NCBI GenBank assembly: GCA_905250115.1
Contig: CAJNOI010000127.1
Span: forward strand, 118,807 to 182,806
Length of the DNA: 64,000 nucleotides
Direction of reading: 5' to 3'
Source of the DNA: Adineta steineri
Lineage: Eukaryota > Rotifera > Eurotatoria > Adinetida > Adinetidae
The translations under genes were made by a program, and so were the position numbers. Positions 35,019-47,317 of the stretch are shown here, piece by piece; within the stretch, counting starts at the first letter, position 1; every line of letters begins with the position of its first letter. The notes beneath the pieces were generated by a model. The model was not told where the DNA came from, did no database searches, and saw only the letters and a program-made list of their open reading frames with translations.

Positions 35019-36206
35019 ATGGCTTTTCATTGTAACTACCAACATATTTTCGGGCTGGTCATCGTTTTATTATCGGTCTCAAATATCAGCATGATACCAT
35101 TAACCGATAATATGTGCAGTATTCTTTCGCCAGGTTTTTGTAAGAATGGAGGAACATGTTATGTCAACAATACAGTACAATATGCTTGTCGTTGTCCTTA
35201 TTCGGATATGGGCAAATATTGTGAAAAAGAATCGAGTATGTAAAAAAAAACGTCGAATACTTTTGCGTTTGAAACTATCCTAAGATGATGTGATAATCAA
35301 TAATTTTTAATTTCTTTACTGTATGTCTAAAATATAGAATACAAAAAACTATCATGGCGTTTTACTTTCACAGTTGAAAATACTTTTAAAGTCTACTTAG
35401 CCAAAATTTAATCATTGTTATAATCTATTCATTTAGAATGTGTGGGCTACTGTCTAAACAATGGCATATGTTCTACAGACAACGGAAACCGAACATGTGA
35501 TTGTCTTCCAGGATGGGGTGGTCCTAAATGTGGCCGACCAATCTCTAACGCGGAATCGTCTAACAGAACAGAAGAATTATGTAAGCTTCTACCATCAGAC
35601 TACTGTAATGCTGGACGTTGTGTTATGGACACTCACATACGTTGCCAATGTCCAGGGGCATTTACTGGTGTCCGATGCGAAACGCGTATATCAACAGGTA
35701 CATCCTTGTTTAAATATTTTAAATATAGTTTATTCTCTCTACTTGTTACACTTTGAACATTAATAATTATATTGGAACCTCGAAATGTGATGACCATATA
35801 GTTTTTTCAATACTATAGTATATCACTGTTTTTTTGTGATTATTGACAGATAATTATTTATTTCGAAAATTCATTTATCAAGATTGAAATCTTTATTTCT
35901 TTGTAGGAACCGTTACAACAATAGCATCCGCAACAACAACAACCAAACAAGGTAAATAATTTCTATTTTAGTACTATTTTTTCACTGATAAAATAGACGA
36001 ACAAAAGTTAGAAATTTTGTTTTTATCCTACATGTTTGAATAAATTCTTAATATTTACTTATTTTTCGAATTCTATTTAACTAGTGGGAAACTGCTCTCA
36101 ATTTCCATGCAAAAACGGTGGTCGATGTTTCAACACTGGTAATACTTATTATTGCCAATGCTATGCACCCTACGCCGGCACCAATTGTGAAAATCATACA
36201 GGATAA
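35019..36206 (+). CDS. Secreted protein with four EGF-like domains
   Basis: Exons 35019-35235, 35437-35697, 35907-35951 and 36085-36206, all phase 1, give 214 residues. The start at 35019 (MAFHCNYQHIFGLVIVLLSV) gives a signal peptide; the longer upstream frame does not. EGF 1 is in exon 1 (CKNGGTC ... CRCPYSDMGKYC). Exon 2 has EGF 2 (CLNNGIC ... CDCLPGWGGPKC) and EGF 3 (CNAGRC ... CQCPGAFTGVRC). A 45-bp exon encodes a short Thr linker, and exon 4 carries EGF 4 (CKNGGRC ... CQCYAPYAGTNC). All six cysteines are present in each. A soluble extracellular adhesion or matrix protein is likely. Confidence 0.85.
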
Positions 36207-37642
36207 AACTTTTGATATTATTAAATGAACTTGATACAATATTTATTTTTTTCTGTATCACTTCTTTCTATTTTTAAACAAGAATAAAATCAAACGTGAA
36301 CAACAAGAAATCTAACAAAATAATGTGTTCACTGCTGTTTTTCATATTCTACGAATAATTGGTATTAATTATATATAAGAAATATGAGTTAGTAATTAGA
36401 TCTAATCGAAGAATATATTGCATCGTACGAATAGACGCAATTATTAAACGTTATCGATGAAAGTATTTTTTTAATTGGTTAGAATCCTGAATTAATAGTT
36501 AGATTATATGAAAATGCTCAGTTTAATCGTAATAGCTAAAACACTGTAAGTGTTATTGCAATTACAATTGATCCAAATATTATCTTGACGAAATTGAAAT
36601 CAAAATAGGTAACAGCATGAAGCAAGATTTATAATAAAATGTACATAGGTCTAACCTCAAATCGGATAACAATTTAGTTTTTTTCTTCTATCATAATAAT
36701 TTATAAGAACAAAAACACGATTAATCAATGTTTAACAATGACACATACACATGTAAATATGAATTCTTTTCATCCTGTATATTCTACAACGATATCAAAA
36801 ATCTATATAGCCATATTTCTATTGACCTATTTACATAAATACCAACGATACAATGATTAGTAAATATTATTTTATTATAGTTGAATCTCAACATAATATG
36901 TATATTTATTAAAATATTTTCTCTTTTTTTTTGGTTAACCACAAAATATGCATATCCTTTGACATGATTTCAATTTTTTCCATTCACTCTTAGTAAACTA
37001 TTGCACGAGTATTTATTGTTACTAGTCTACACAGGTGGATATTTTTCAAGATTGAATAACTGCTTCCTATTGTCAAAATCCAGATTATAGCTTGAATTTC
37101 GATGACGAGCGAAACTTTCAACAGTATTGAACATCTCTATTTTGCTTTGATTCTAAGGGGTATAACTCGATTGAAAATTTAAGCAAGACATTAGACTAAG
37201 TTGAAAAATGTATTTGCTACAGTATACTATTTTTACATATATATATTTTTGTTGTTGAAGATTAGTATTATTTTACAATGATTTGGTTTCATATTACCAA
37301 TTCTGTTCGCAAAAGAACAGTCAGAATGACAATCTTTGAAAAGAAACTTAATATTATATGTTATTATATGCATAGTTGAATCATGTAAAAGATTCTATTG
37401 ATACTGACAGACGTTCAATGTCAAAAAACTATCTTTATCATTTTAAGACACTCGCCTATACGAAAAAGATTTGTTAATCTTTAAAAATGTATTATTATTC
37501 TGTATATGTGTTTCAATAATCGATAATAGATACATCATTTTCTCGTATTAGAGATTTGAACTTGTTTCTTATAGCAAGCATTTTATATATGTAAAAATGA
37601 AAAATCATGATCAAAATAAAAATCAAATTTCCTTATATAATT
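36207..37642. other. Intergenic, no gene seen
   Basis: AT-rich spacer with no foldback element or coding signal seen. Confidence 0.55.
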
Positions 37643-37761
37643 TCACCACACAGTATATGGATAACCAAATGCAGTACGATATCCACCATATCCATACATA
37701 TGACCGGGTGTTGGATTTGAATTCCTACCCATCATATTATCTCATGTTTGACCAAATGGAC
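37643..37761 (-). pseudogene. Terminal exon remnant of a Gly/Tyr-rich protein, in-frame TGA
   Basis: On the minus strand a good acceptor (TTTCTATTTTAG) is followed by a frame reading PFGQT-stop-DNMMGRNSNPTPG and then HMYGYGGYRTAFGYPYTVW and TGA. The composition is distinctly protein-like (Gly/Tyr/Pro), but a TGA interrupts it where TGG (Trp) would fit. Either this is a decayed terminal exon or the true reading differs. Upstream exons were not found. Confidence 0.4.
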
Positions 37762-38493
37762 CTAAAATAGAAAACGTTTTTTTTAAATAAATTAAAAAAC
37801 ATCTTCGTTGGTCGGCATTATTATTTTTCACGTATAAAAAATAAATACTATCTTCTTGAATCTAGAAATAAGGTATAACACACATGTTCTATTTTTATTT
37901 AAATATGTCCTTCGTTTTTAACGACGAAATAGAAAGTGAATTATCTGTATATACATCGATGTAACAAAGAAAAGATAAGAGAGAGACAAAATCATATGAT
38001 CACACTGCAATTCATCTATAATTATATTTTAATGGTATCGAGCTATGAAAAGAAACAAATAATTTTTCTTGTTTTCATAATCGATATCAGTGGTATGTTA
38101 TTGATTTCATTTTACTGCGGAGTATCAATTGAAAGTATAGTATTGTTAAAAGAAATACTTTTAGAATAAACAATTTTTTTATTATTACAAACGGAAACAC
38201 TTTCCTTTTGCGTCTTGACATTCAAAATTCTGTTATTTAATACGAGCATCAGTCGATATTTTTAGTAATATCACGAGAAAAAACTAATTAGTTCAAATTA
38301 ACAAATCTGTCATCCTACTTCTTTTTTGTCAGAACCAAACATGAAGCCTATAGATTGGTTTTTGTCAGAACCAAACATGAAGCCTATAGGTTGTTTTTTT
38401 TTCTTGTATTCATACTTGAACGAAGAATGCTATGTCATTTGTAACATTATCAACATTTGAAAAGGTCTAAGATTATTTTATTTTCATTATAAA
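37762..38493. other. Intergenic with a 36-bp tandem duplication
   Basis: It contains two adjacent copies of a 36-bp unit at 38324-38395 (TTTTGTCAGAACCAAACATG then AAGCCTATAGATTGGT) differing at one or two bases, about 100 bp before the receptor start. No other structure was seen. Confidence 0.6.
38324..38395. repeat. 36-bp direct tandem duplication
   Basis: Two near-identical units side by side; the second reads GGTTG where the first reads GATTG. It is upstream of the receptor gene at 38494, so it may alter its promoter or leader. Confidence 0.85.
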
Positions 38494-39426
38494 ATGTCCT
38501 CATTGAATACATATTTATATCAAATTGCTTGTCCAATTTTAATGATTCTGGGTACAGTTGGTTGTATTATCAATATAGTTGTCTTTCGTCGAAAAAATTT
38601 ACGTAAAAATCCATGTTCAATTTATTTTATTGCATATAATATTGCTAATTTTATGTATATTTATTCTTCATTATTATCTTCAACACTGAGTATTGGATAT
38701 AACATTGATTATAGTATATACAGCATAGTTATTTGTCGTTTACGTTTCTATGCAATACTTATATTCAGTGTTTTAAGTCCGTTTTACTTAGTTTTAGCAT
38801 CGGTTGATCGTGTTTTTATTACTTCACCAAATGCTCTTACACGACAACGCAGTACTTGTCGTCTTGCTTATATATGTATTGGAATTGGTACATTATTTTG
38901 GACATTATCTTATAGTCATGCATTAATATTCACAGATATTGTTCAACTAGGTCCAAATTTTATTATGTGTACACCTCCGCCAGGTGCATATTATATATTT
39001 ACAACTTACTTTGAAATTATTAAAGAAATTACAGTTATTTCATTAATGTTAATATTTGGAATAATATATATAAAAAATATACAAAATCTTGGTCGTATTC
39101 AAGCTACTGGTGATATATCAGCTGTTAGAACCATGCCAAAACATAATTCAAATTCTTTTTCTCGAAAAGATCGACAATGGATTTTAATGTTATTTATGGA
39201 AATTACTATCTATGGTTTATGTAGTAGTCCATTTGCAATGTATCTTATATATGCGCAAATTACACAAAATCAAATAAAAACTAATGAAAGATTAGGATTG
39301 GAAAACATGATTTCATTTATATTTATATTTACTGCTGCAATTCCATTTTGTACTGCTTGTTATACTAATTTAATTGTATCGAAAACATTTCGAACAGAAG
39401 TGAAGAAAATATTTAATACTCGTTGA
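38494..39426 (+). CDS. Seven-transmembrane receptor, rhodopsin-like (single exon)
   Basis: 310 residues in one exon. Seven hydrophobic segments are visible. Helix 1 is followed by FRRKNLRKNPCS, the positively charged first inner loop. A Cys stands before helix 3 (VICRLRFY), and ASVDRVFITS takes the place of the DRY motif, keeping the Arg. The third inner loop is basic (SFSRKDRQW). Helix 7 is followed by TNLIVSKTFRTEVKKIF, a typical amphipathic helix 8. It belongs to a divergent class A receptor family of the kind amplified in bdelloids. It is not close in sequence to the receptor at 32.4 kb. Ligand unknown. Confidence 0.85.
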   Translation: MSSLNTYLYQIACPILMILGTVGCIINIVVFRRKNLRKNPCSIYFIAYNIANFMYIYSSLLSSTLSIGYNIDYSIYSIVICRLRFYAILIFSVLSPFYLVLASVDRVFITSPNALTRQRSTCRLAYICIGIGTLFWTLSYSHALIFTDIVQLGPNFIMCTPPPGAYYIFTTYFEIIKEITVISLMLIFGIIYIKNIQNLGRIQATGDISAVRTMPKHNSNSFSRKDRQWILMLFMEITIYGLCSSPFAMYLIYAQITQNQIKTNERLGLENMISFIFIFTAAIPFCTACYTNLIVSKTFRTEVKKIFNTR

Positions 39427-39569
39427 GTATATATTCTATATTGTAAGAATATATGTTGTTTGTATGTATGATTCATAGTTATTGTATAATATATTCTATA
39501 AAGTATTACTTAAATTCAGAAATATTCATTGTGATTGAAAAATAATCGCTACCGCCATTTTCAACAATT

Positions 39570-40364
39570 TTATTTCATGTAATAATGTAAGAAACTAATG
39601 AAATGAACGATAAGACATAATATTGAAAAAGAAGAGACCATTCCGGATGAAGCAACATCGTAATCGTGCTGAGCAAGTCCATTATTGTATAGAATGTGTA
39701 TCGCAGTACGAGCTGTATTCAGAGTATTACAGTGTTGGCGGCCGCATTGGATATTAATAGTGTGAAATGTTCGTTTGTTATTGAATGTGATAGTTTCTTT
39801 CAAATTGACTTTGAGCAAAAGCATAGGTGGTATATCGCAAGTTCGATTACTATTCTTGTGCATGTCAATATCAAGTGAACAGCTTAGACATGAACTGGCA
39901 ACTTGAGTTTCATCTTTGCCTCTGTAACATTCGATGGAACTCATTGTGTCGTTTGTAACAAGAAGGCTATGCATTTGAGGTACAACGATTAGTGCTGTCG
40001 CAGGTAGTGATTGCATGGCGGCAACGAATTCACGGGCAAACTCGTAAATATCGCAGTCGGCACATTCGTGGAACGCATGTCTATAGAGACTACTATCTGT
40101 AAAAAAGATCGCAGTTTCGATAAAAGGTGGACGAGCATTAGCAATCGTTGGTGTGAAATAGAATATCTCAATGACATTCTCTCGAATTGAATTGAATGTT
40201 ACACTAACAGCACAAACTAAACTCGAGTTTGTTACTGGATTGCAGCTAGTAGGACGGTCAGGAATAGTGTTGAAAGGAACATTCTGATTGCAGGCTGAGT
40301 AACATAATTGTAAACTATTCACTATAGGCGCGTATATAAATATAAATATAAGAATAAGATGCAT
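39570..40364 (-). CDS. Secreted Cys-rich protein, probably GPI-anchored
   Basis: A single exon encodes 264 residues. The N-terminus is a signal peptide (LILIFIFIYAPIVNS), followed by an extracellular region with at least a dozen cysteines (CYSACNQ, CADCD, CLSC, CGRQHC) and several N-glycosylation sequons. The C-terminus is a small-residue site (ASSG) plus a hydrophobic tail (FSILCLIVHFISFLHYYMK), as in GPI-anchored proteins. I do not recognise the family. It is tail-to-tail with the receptor gene at 38.5-39.4 kb, 143 bp apart. Confidence 0.75.
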   Translation of the reverse strand: MHLILIFIFIYAPIVNSLQLCYSACNQNVPFNTIPDRPTSCNPVTNSSLVCAVSVTFNSIRENVIEIFYFTPTIANARPPFIETAIFFTDSSLYRHAFHECADCDIYEFAREFVAAMQSLPATALIVVPQMHSLLVTNDTMSSIECYRGKDETQVASSCLSCSLDIDMHKNSNRTCDIPPMLLLKVNLKETITFNNKRTFHTINIQCGRQHCNTLNTARTAIHILYNNGLAQHDYDVASSGMVSSFSILCLIVHFISFLHYYMK

Positions 40365-41799
40365 CTTTTTGCTACTGAGTACTAATAAGATATTATTCTC
40401 ATTTACTTATATTTACCAAAACGTTATCTTGCCCTTTCTCACAATGATGATGTACATTTTGTGTTGTTTGAATATAAAGATAACATAAAAGACATTACAC
40501 ATCGTTAGTATTGCGCCATAGTTTTTAGATGGGTATCATTAAAAGACAAAACACTGAGTGTTGTAGTGTATTCTTCCTTTCATATGTATTGAAATACACA
40601 AAGCTCATTATTTTCACACTTTGAATATGCGAAAAAAACATATTTTCTACTATTTTCTGCGAGATAGTTTTTAAATTTAGTTGTCAAGTTTCAAAACAAC
40701 AAAAATCATAGAAAATCTATGTTACCGAATATCATCATATCCTTAAATCGGTTTTTCTATTTTGGTAATTTTTATCTTCTTCTTTTCCGTTAAATAGTTC
40801 AATTAATGGAAAAAGAGATAAGAGCAAAACAAGCTAGACTTATTGATAGAACGACTAAGATTATAATGGTTAGATATATACTCTTGGATTTATTTAAATA
40901 TGATTCATTATCATATTTACAATATCTTTGAGAAAAACATTTAAAATCTTATTTAAATTGAGTTAATAATTTGCTTTTAAAGAAATTAAATAATATATCA
41001 TGTTCCTCATTTCTGTTTATACTTTTAACGTTCAACCTCTAATTTTCTATTAGTTTTGCTCTTGAAGATGGGTGTAGGTTATTTATAAATAAAATCTATT
41101 CTTCGCCAATCAGTTTGTGTTTATCAAAAAAAAACATTGGAGATAATAATCAATGAGAAATAATACATAAACAAAAAAACAGTTTTTCTTCAAAAATAAT
41201 TTAATTTATTTAAATTATAATTAAAACAACGTCGCATAAATGTTGATGATCTTCTTGAAAGGCTATTATTATTAATAAGAATAAAAAACTAATATATTTT
41301 TTATTATAGCTGACACACTTCGTTCTCAAATACTGCTAATTCTATAACTCTCATTAATCAAGATTATTTATTCAAAATTTAATACACATATTTATGTATC
41401 GATTAACCAATCTTAGACGATTGTATTGATCATTACAATGTTATAGTATAGATTTGTAAGTTAAATAATTATCGATTAGAATAATAATAATAATAATGAA
41501 ATATAAGTTTTGTTCAAATGAAATCCAGAGGACATTATTCAACATGACACTGTAGATTTAGATGTGAATCATAGATTTATAAGAATTGAAATATATATTA
41601 TTTTTTTATCATCTATTCATCTATGAAAAAATAGTTATTCATCAAAAACGTATTTTATAATACCAAGGGCGTATTATATGTATAATACTACCTTTTAATA
41701 AATGCATTTTTATTGTTCGTATATTATTCATGTTATGAATAAACAAAGGCGTTTTCTCGATCACATTTTGAAACTGCGCACCTTTATTTCACCCACGAT
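40365..41799. other. Intergenic; upstream flank of the micro-gene family
   Basis: From about 41080 the sequence resembles 44670-45180, the flank of the next family member, so the duplicated unit includes at least 0.7 kb upstream. It holds one decayed G-rich arm near 41066. No gene seen. Confidence 0.55.
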
Positions 41800-41826
41800 T
41801 GACGTCGTTTTATACCCCTATAAAAA
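41800..41826 (+). promoter_or_regulatory. Core promoter of micro-gene 1: CRE-like site and TATA box
   Basis: TGACGTC at 41800-41806 and CTATAAAA at 41819-41826, 68-75 bases before the ATG. Both are preserved at the same spacing in the other two family members. Confidence 0.65.
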
Positions 41827-41893
41827 CAGCTTATCGTGCATGCAACTGCATTTATACATTACATTCTATATTCAAACGATAACAAAAATAAAC

Positions 41894-42156
41894 ATGAGTT
41901 TTCTTAGAGCTGGAGAAGAAGCGTTCGTAGACAATATGGCAGATCGTGTCATTAACGATATTATTCCAGGTGGCAGTGGTACGTTGTTTAGCATATTATG
42001 ATGATTTGAACATATCTTGCCCTATTTATAGGTTTGGTTGGTGGCACTGTTCAAACTGGTGTTGATCAATTTGTCAATAATGAAATTAACAGAGATTTAT
42101 TTGGTGGTGGACTTGGAAGTGGTGGTGCACCTGGAACTGGTGGTGGATTCTTTTAA
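41894..42156 (+). CDS. Micro-gene 1: 69-residue protein with glycine-rich tail
   Basis: Exons 41894-41978 and 42032-42156 are joined in phase 1 across a 53-bp intron. The N-terminal half is an acidic amphipathic helix (RAGEEAFVDNMADRVINDIIP), then GGSG, then GGTVQTGVDQFVNNEIN, and the C-terminus is GGGLGSGGAPGTGGGFF. There are no Cys and no signal peptide. I do not recognise the family. Two paralogues follow in the same orientation at 45.4 and 47.3 kb. An open frame continues 64 codons upstream through the TATA box, but the promoter arrangement favours the ATG at 41894. Confidence 0.8.
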
Positions 42157-45100
42157 AGTACTTTTAATTTGAATTATGTCAAATCACAAATGTATTTTTT
42201 TCTTATTTATATAAATAAATACATAAGTTTAATTTATAAAAACGTATTAGTAAATAAAATACAGTATAAAGCTATCGAAATTATCTTTCAAATTTTTTTT
42301 TGTCAATATATCTCATCTGATTTATATTTTTACAAAATGAAATCAAATCATTACTGTAAGCATAGAAAAAGAATGATGTTATGAAAAAAGAAAACAATCC
42401 TTGTTATCGATAATTTTGCTTGATAGGATTATGTTTTACAATTAAAATTGTATCCACATATTTTCATATGACAAACATGAATATTACCGTTGGATTATTC
42501 GTGTTGAAATGACTCAGATGACTAACAGAAAAATACATTGCAAAGGAAGAAAAAAAAATAAAGAATAGAGTCAGAAAGAATAATCTAGATTGGTCGGTGT
42601 AAATAACCAAAACAAAAAATAGAAAAAATCCTTATTTTATCTTATCATATCTATAGATAGTATAAAAGTATGATACTCGATATTAACCAGAATTTATATA
42701 ACAATTATTAAGAAGACCAACGCAGAAGAGATGACAACTGGTGTTTATCATTGCCTATGACAAATGATGATTACTTTTATTTCATAAAAGTAAAAAAAAT
42801 CAAAAAAGAATAGAACATATCTTCTTGTTTCTCTACATTCTGTCATTTATATCTCGATTTTTAACAGTCTTCTAGTCAGAGATATCAATCTAGGAGACAA
42901 CTATGTAATGTGATGTTTAGTCAAACATATTAATTCATCATGTATACAAGTTTATTTCCTATATCAAGTATTTTTTTCGTTTATCCTTTTGAATTCCAGC
43001 AACGTATATACATTCCGATGCTATTATTTGACAAAGATGCCTCTAGTATGTTCTTTAATGATTTCGAGCATTTTTTTATCGTTTATTAAGTGATATTACC
43101 TAAGTACAATCCTTTTTTTCTTATTGCTAGTTAGTATCACATGTCTATGCTCTGTCTGTTTTCCTTGATTCTTTAGGATGACGCATACACTTTTTTTTAC
43201 TATAATACATTCCATTTGTTATTCACAAAATACATAACAATATTTCTTCTGATCTATCTGATTTTCACTTTAAGTAATTGAAAGACCGTCTAAAAAATAT
43301 TGTTCTATTCGTCTGACCGCTCGAGATTTTCTTTTTCTGATTTCACAAATATCGCAATCAAAATATTCCTTGAGGAAATACGTTGTTTGGATACCCCATA
43401 ATATCTGACATGATTTACAATATATTTGTTCTTATCGTTGACACAAAAATATAATTATTTTGTACAAAAAAAAATAAAGATCATATTTTGGAGTTTATTT
43501 TAAAAAATTTTAAATTTTGCAAACAACTGCTGCGGCTCAAAGTATTCTTATTATTATTCCTGCATATTTTACTAAAGTAACTCAATTATTAGGACTTTGG
43601 ATGATGAATTTTGTGATTGAAACATGAAATAAAGAAAGCTGCAGCATCTATTTGTCCTAATATATGATCTCAATTCCATTTTAGTGTAAGTGTGAGATAA
43701 AACAGTTTTAAAATCCATAAACTAAGGTCAGCATGAGAATTAAGGAAAAAGCAACGCTAAATGTTCTATCTAAATCAAGATGCTTTCATTATCATTGACG
43801 TATATCTGAGGTTCTTTTTCTATTGTAACAGTATTTCAGTTATATTTTAAACGTGTACAAGAAATATTTTTCTAAAAAAAATTCTTTACTTATCATGCAC
43901 TAGATCTTTTTCGCTCTACTTAACGTTTTTTTATTTAATGACTTAATACAATGATTATATATCTAGATTTAAACAGGATTAGAAGTATTTTCAACTAACA
44001 TGATCAAGTAATAAAGATACACAATCAAAAAATAAATATATCATCTTTTTCTGTGCTTCTTCCATTATTATATTTAAACTTTTCGTAATTAGTTTTTGTT
44101 TTCTAATAAATACATAGTTACTATGATAATCTTGAAAATAAAAATTGCCTGTTTTTCTTTATGATTTCGAAGAATATCGTTATAGAAAGAATCTAGCTCA
44201 CTCATAAATATATTCTCTACATTTTCTGTTGTAAATTCAATGTATCATGAGGTACTGATTGTATAGGAATACAGAAAAAAAAGCTATTTTAAAAATATAC
44301 TATTAAGCTTTTTTCATGTTTTTAAATATAAAATTGTGATTAGGACAATCACAATGATCAATAGAGGAAGTCTGAGAAATATATTCACATTCTATTCGAT
44401 ATTCATATATTTGAATCGACTTATTACATAAGAGAAGATTTTATAGAAGTATTAAATTTCGTAAGGGTGTGGATGTAGATTTGAGATAAGAACAAGACTC
44501 ACATCCGCACCAATACCCCATATGATCTAAATAGGACAAACGTTTTCTTTACATAAATTCCCTGCTATCTGATCACTCTGTCAATATAAACGATTTATGA
44601 AAGTTACAGTGATGCTCAGGGTCGAGAAGTTTTACTGTAGTTAGTTTTGCGTTCTCTGTTTACAAATGAAATCTATTCTCTACTAATTAATTTGTGTTTA
44701 TCAAAAATAAATTGAACATAATAATCGATGGGAAATAATACATTAACAAAAAAAAGCAATTGTTCTTCAAAAATAATTTTACTGATATAAATTATAATTA
44801 AAACAGGATGAAATAAATGTTAATGGTTTTCTGGGAAGACTATTGATATTAATAAGAATGAAAAACTGATACAGTTTTTACTTTAACTGAGACATGTCGT
44901 TCTCAAATACTGATAATTCTATAATTCTAATTAATCAAAATTTTCTATTCGAAATTTAACAAACCTATTCATGTATCGATTAACCAATCTTAGACAATTG
45001 TACTGATCATTGAAATGTTATAATATCGACTTGTAAGGTAAACAATTATTGATTAGAATAATAATAATGAAGCATAAGTTTTGCTCAAATGAAATCCAGA

Positions 45101-45283
45101 GGACATTATTCAACATGACACTGTACATTTAGTATAATTTATAATACTAAGGGCGTATTACTTACATAATATAGCCTATCGGTAAATGTACTTTTATCGT
45201 TCGTATATTATTCATATTATGAATAAACAAAGGCGTTTTCTCAATTATATTTCGAAATTGCGCACTTTTTTCTCACCCACTGC
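42157..45283. other. Intergenic between micro-genes 1 and 2
   Basis: The first 0.4 kb is a 3' flank shared with the other family members (the stretch with GTAAGCATAGAAAAAGAATG). A foldback element is at 44461-44518. From about 44670 the upstream flank of micro-gene 2 begins. The middle (42.6-44.4 kb) is AT-rich with nothing recognisable. Confidence 0.55.
44461..44518. repeat. Foldback element
   Basis: TAAGGGTGTGGATGTAGATT on the left, ACTCACATCCGCACCAATAC on the right. The inner sequence (GAGATAAGAACAAG) is nearly the same as in the copy at 46004, so these two are close relatives. Confidence 0.65.
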
Positions 45284-45310
45284 TGACGTCGTTTTATACT
45301 CCTATAAAAA
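45284..45310 (+). promoter_or_regulatory. Core promoter of micro-gene 2: CRE-like site and TATA box
   Basis: TGACGTC at 45284-45290 and TATAAAAA at 45303-45310, same spacing as in micro-genes 1 and 3. Confidence 0.65.
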
Positions 45311-45377
45311 CAGCTTATCGTGCACACAACTGCATTTATATATTATATTCTATATTCAAACGATAACAAAAATAAAC

Positions 45378-45637
45378 ATGAGTTTAATCAGAGATGTAGA
45401 AGATGCATTCGTAGACCGTGGGGCCGATAATTTTGTTAACGATATTATTCCAGGTGGCAATGGTATGTTATTTGATATATTGTGATAATTTGAATACATA
45501 TTAGTGTATTTATAGGTTTGATTGGTGGCACTGTTCAAACTGGTGTTGATCAATTTATCAATAATGACATTAATAGAGACCTTGGTGGTGGACTCGGAAG
45601 TGGTGGTGGATTTGGAAATGGTGGTGGAATCTTTTAA
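45378..45637 (+). CDS. Micro-gene 2: 68-residue protein with glycine-rich tail
   Basis: Exons 45378-45462 and 45516-45637, phase 1, 53-bp intron. It reads MSLIRDVEDAFVDRGADNF and VNDIIPGGNG, then GGTVQTGVDQFINNDIN and a tail ending GGGFGNGGGIF. The core motifs FVD, NDIIPGG and GGTVQTG are the same as in micro-genes 1 and 3; the tail varies by small in-frame indels. Confidence 0.8.
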
Positions 45638-47223
45638 AGTACTTTTCATATAAACTATATCAAATGACAAATGTATTTTTTTTTTCATATTTATATAAGT
45701 AAAATACACTATAAAGCTATCTAAATTGTCTTTGAAATTTTTTTGTCAATATATCTCATCTGATTTATATTCTAACAAAATCAAATCAAATCAAATCATT
45801 ACTGTAAGCATAGAAAAAGAAAACAATCCTTGTTATCGATTATTTTGCTTGATAGGATTATATTTTACAATTAAAATTGTATTCACATATTTTCATACTG
45901 TTGGATTATTCGTACTGAAATGACTCAGATGACTAACAGAAAAGTATGTTGGAAAGGAAGAAAAATCTAGAATGGTCGCTGTAAATAATCAAAATAAAAC
46001 CATCTTGAGGGTGTGGATGTGAATTTGAGACAAGAACAAGGCTCACACCCGCACCCAACAACTATTGATTAGAATAATAGTAATGAAATATAAGTACGGT
46101 AGTCCGTTACGGAATTTAGTTGAGTTTGGAATACTATAAATGTAGAAATTATTTCTATATTTTTAATTTAAAAAAAAGACAATTCAGAATAGTTTATGAT
46201 TGTAGATTACATCTGATATATGAAAAATATTTTCTTCTGCTAATAACAAAGTAAAATGTTGACTATTTGAATAAATTTAATCAATTTAAGAAAAAACGAA
46301 ATTGAGATTAAAGATAAAATTGATGAAAAAAATTAATTTTTTGATTATTTAGGTTTCTCATTCATTATGAACATTATTTGATGAGTGGGACATACGGGAC
46401 ATTGATTTTTAGAATCAAAGAAAAAGAGATTTTTTTCTTTAATTTCTATCGATTTTCTTCTTCTGAAGAAAAAAAAGATTTTTCTATCAAACTCGATTGA
46501 TATTTTTTTATATGACGGGGACATGGAGCAAGGGATCGGTGGTGTAGGTTGCTTATTCATTTATTTTTTGTTTGAGAAATATTAAATATTTTAGAAACTC
46601 AGGTGAATTTGTTGAGAATTATTCGTATTACTATGAATCATTAGTTGTACACAACCATATTACAGATTCAAATTATAATACTGAATTAATGAAAAGTGTA
46701 TACCAACATATCAGAATATGGATGAGAATTGATTTAAAAAAATTTAATTCTAACTAAATCTATAGATTTAATTCAAAGTAACTTTTCATCTGATAAATTT
46801 GATAAAAACAAATCTGTGTTCTCTTACAAAAATACGTGATATCAGATTAATCATAAACCTGCTTTTACGTACTAAGATTTTTTCTTTTAGAAAAAAATTT
46901 TCCATTTTTATTTCAACTAAATTCTCATATCAATTGTGACATAAGTTTTGTTCAAATGAAATTCAGAGAACATTTTTCAACATGAAACCGTATATTTAGA
47001 TGGAAATCATTGATTGATAAGAATTGAAATATATACATATTATAAAATATCAAAATAGTTATTCAGTAAAAACATATTTTATAATACCATAGACATATTA
47101 TATGTATAATGATACCTATTAATAAATGCACTTTTATCGTTCGTATATTATTCATGTTATGAATAAACAAAGGCGTTTCCCCAATCGTACTTCGAAATTG
47201 CGCACCTTTTTCTCACCCACTGC
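45638..47223. other. Intergenic between micro-genes 2 and 3
   Basis: Shared 3' flank, then a foldback element (46004-46056) and AT-rich DNA. From about 46940 the upstream flank shared with the other members resumes. Confidence 0.55.
46004..46056. repeat. Foldback element
   Basis: CTTGAGGGTGTGGATGTG on the left, GCTCACACCCGCACCCAAC on the right. It is one of the best-preserved copies in the window. Confidence 0.7.
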
Positions 47224-47250
47224 TGACGTCGTTTCATATACCTATAAAAA
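47224..47250 (+). promoter_or_regulatory. Core promoter of micro-gene 3: CRE-like site and TATA box
   Basis: TGACGTC at 47224-47230 and TATAAAAA at 47243-47250, as in the other two copies. Confidence 0.65.
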
Positions 47251-47317
47251 ACGCTTATCGTGCACACAACTGCATTTATACATTACATTCTATATTCAAA
47301 CGATAACAAAAATAAGG

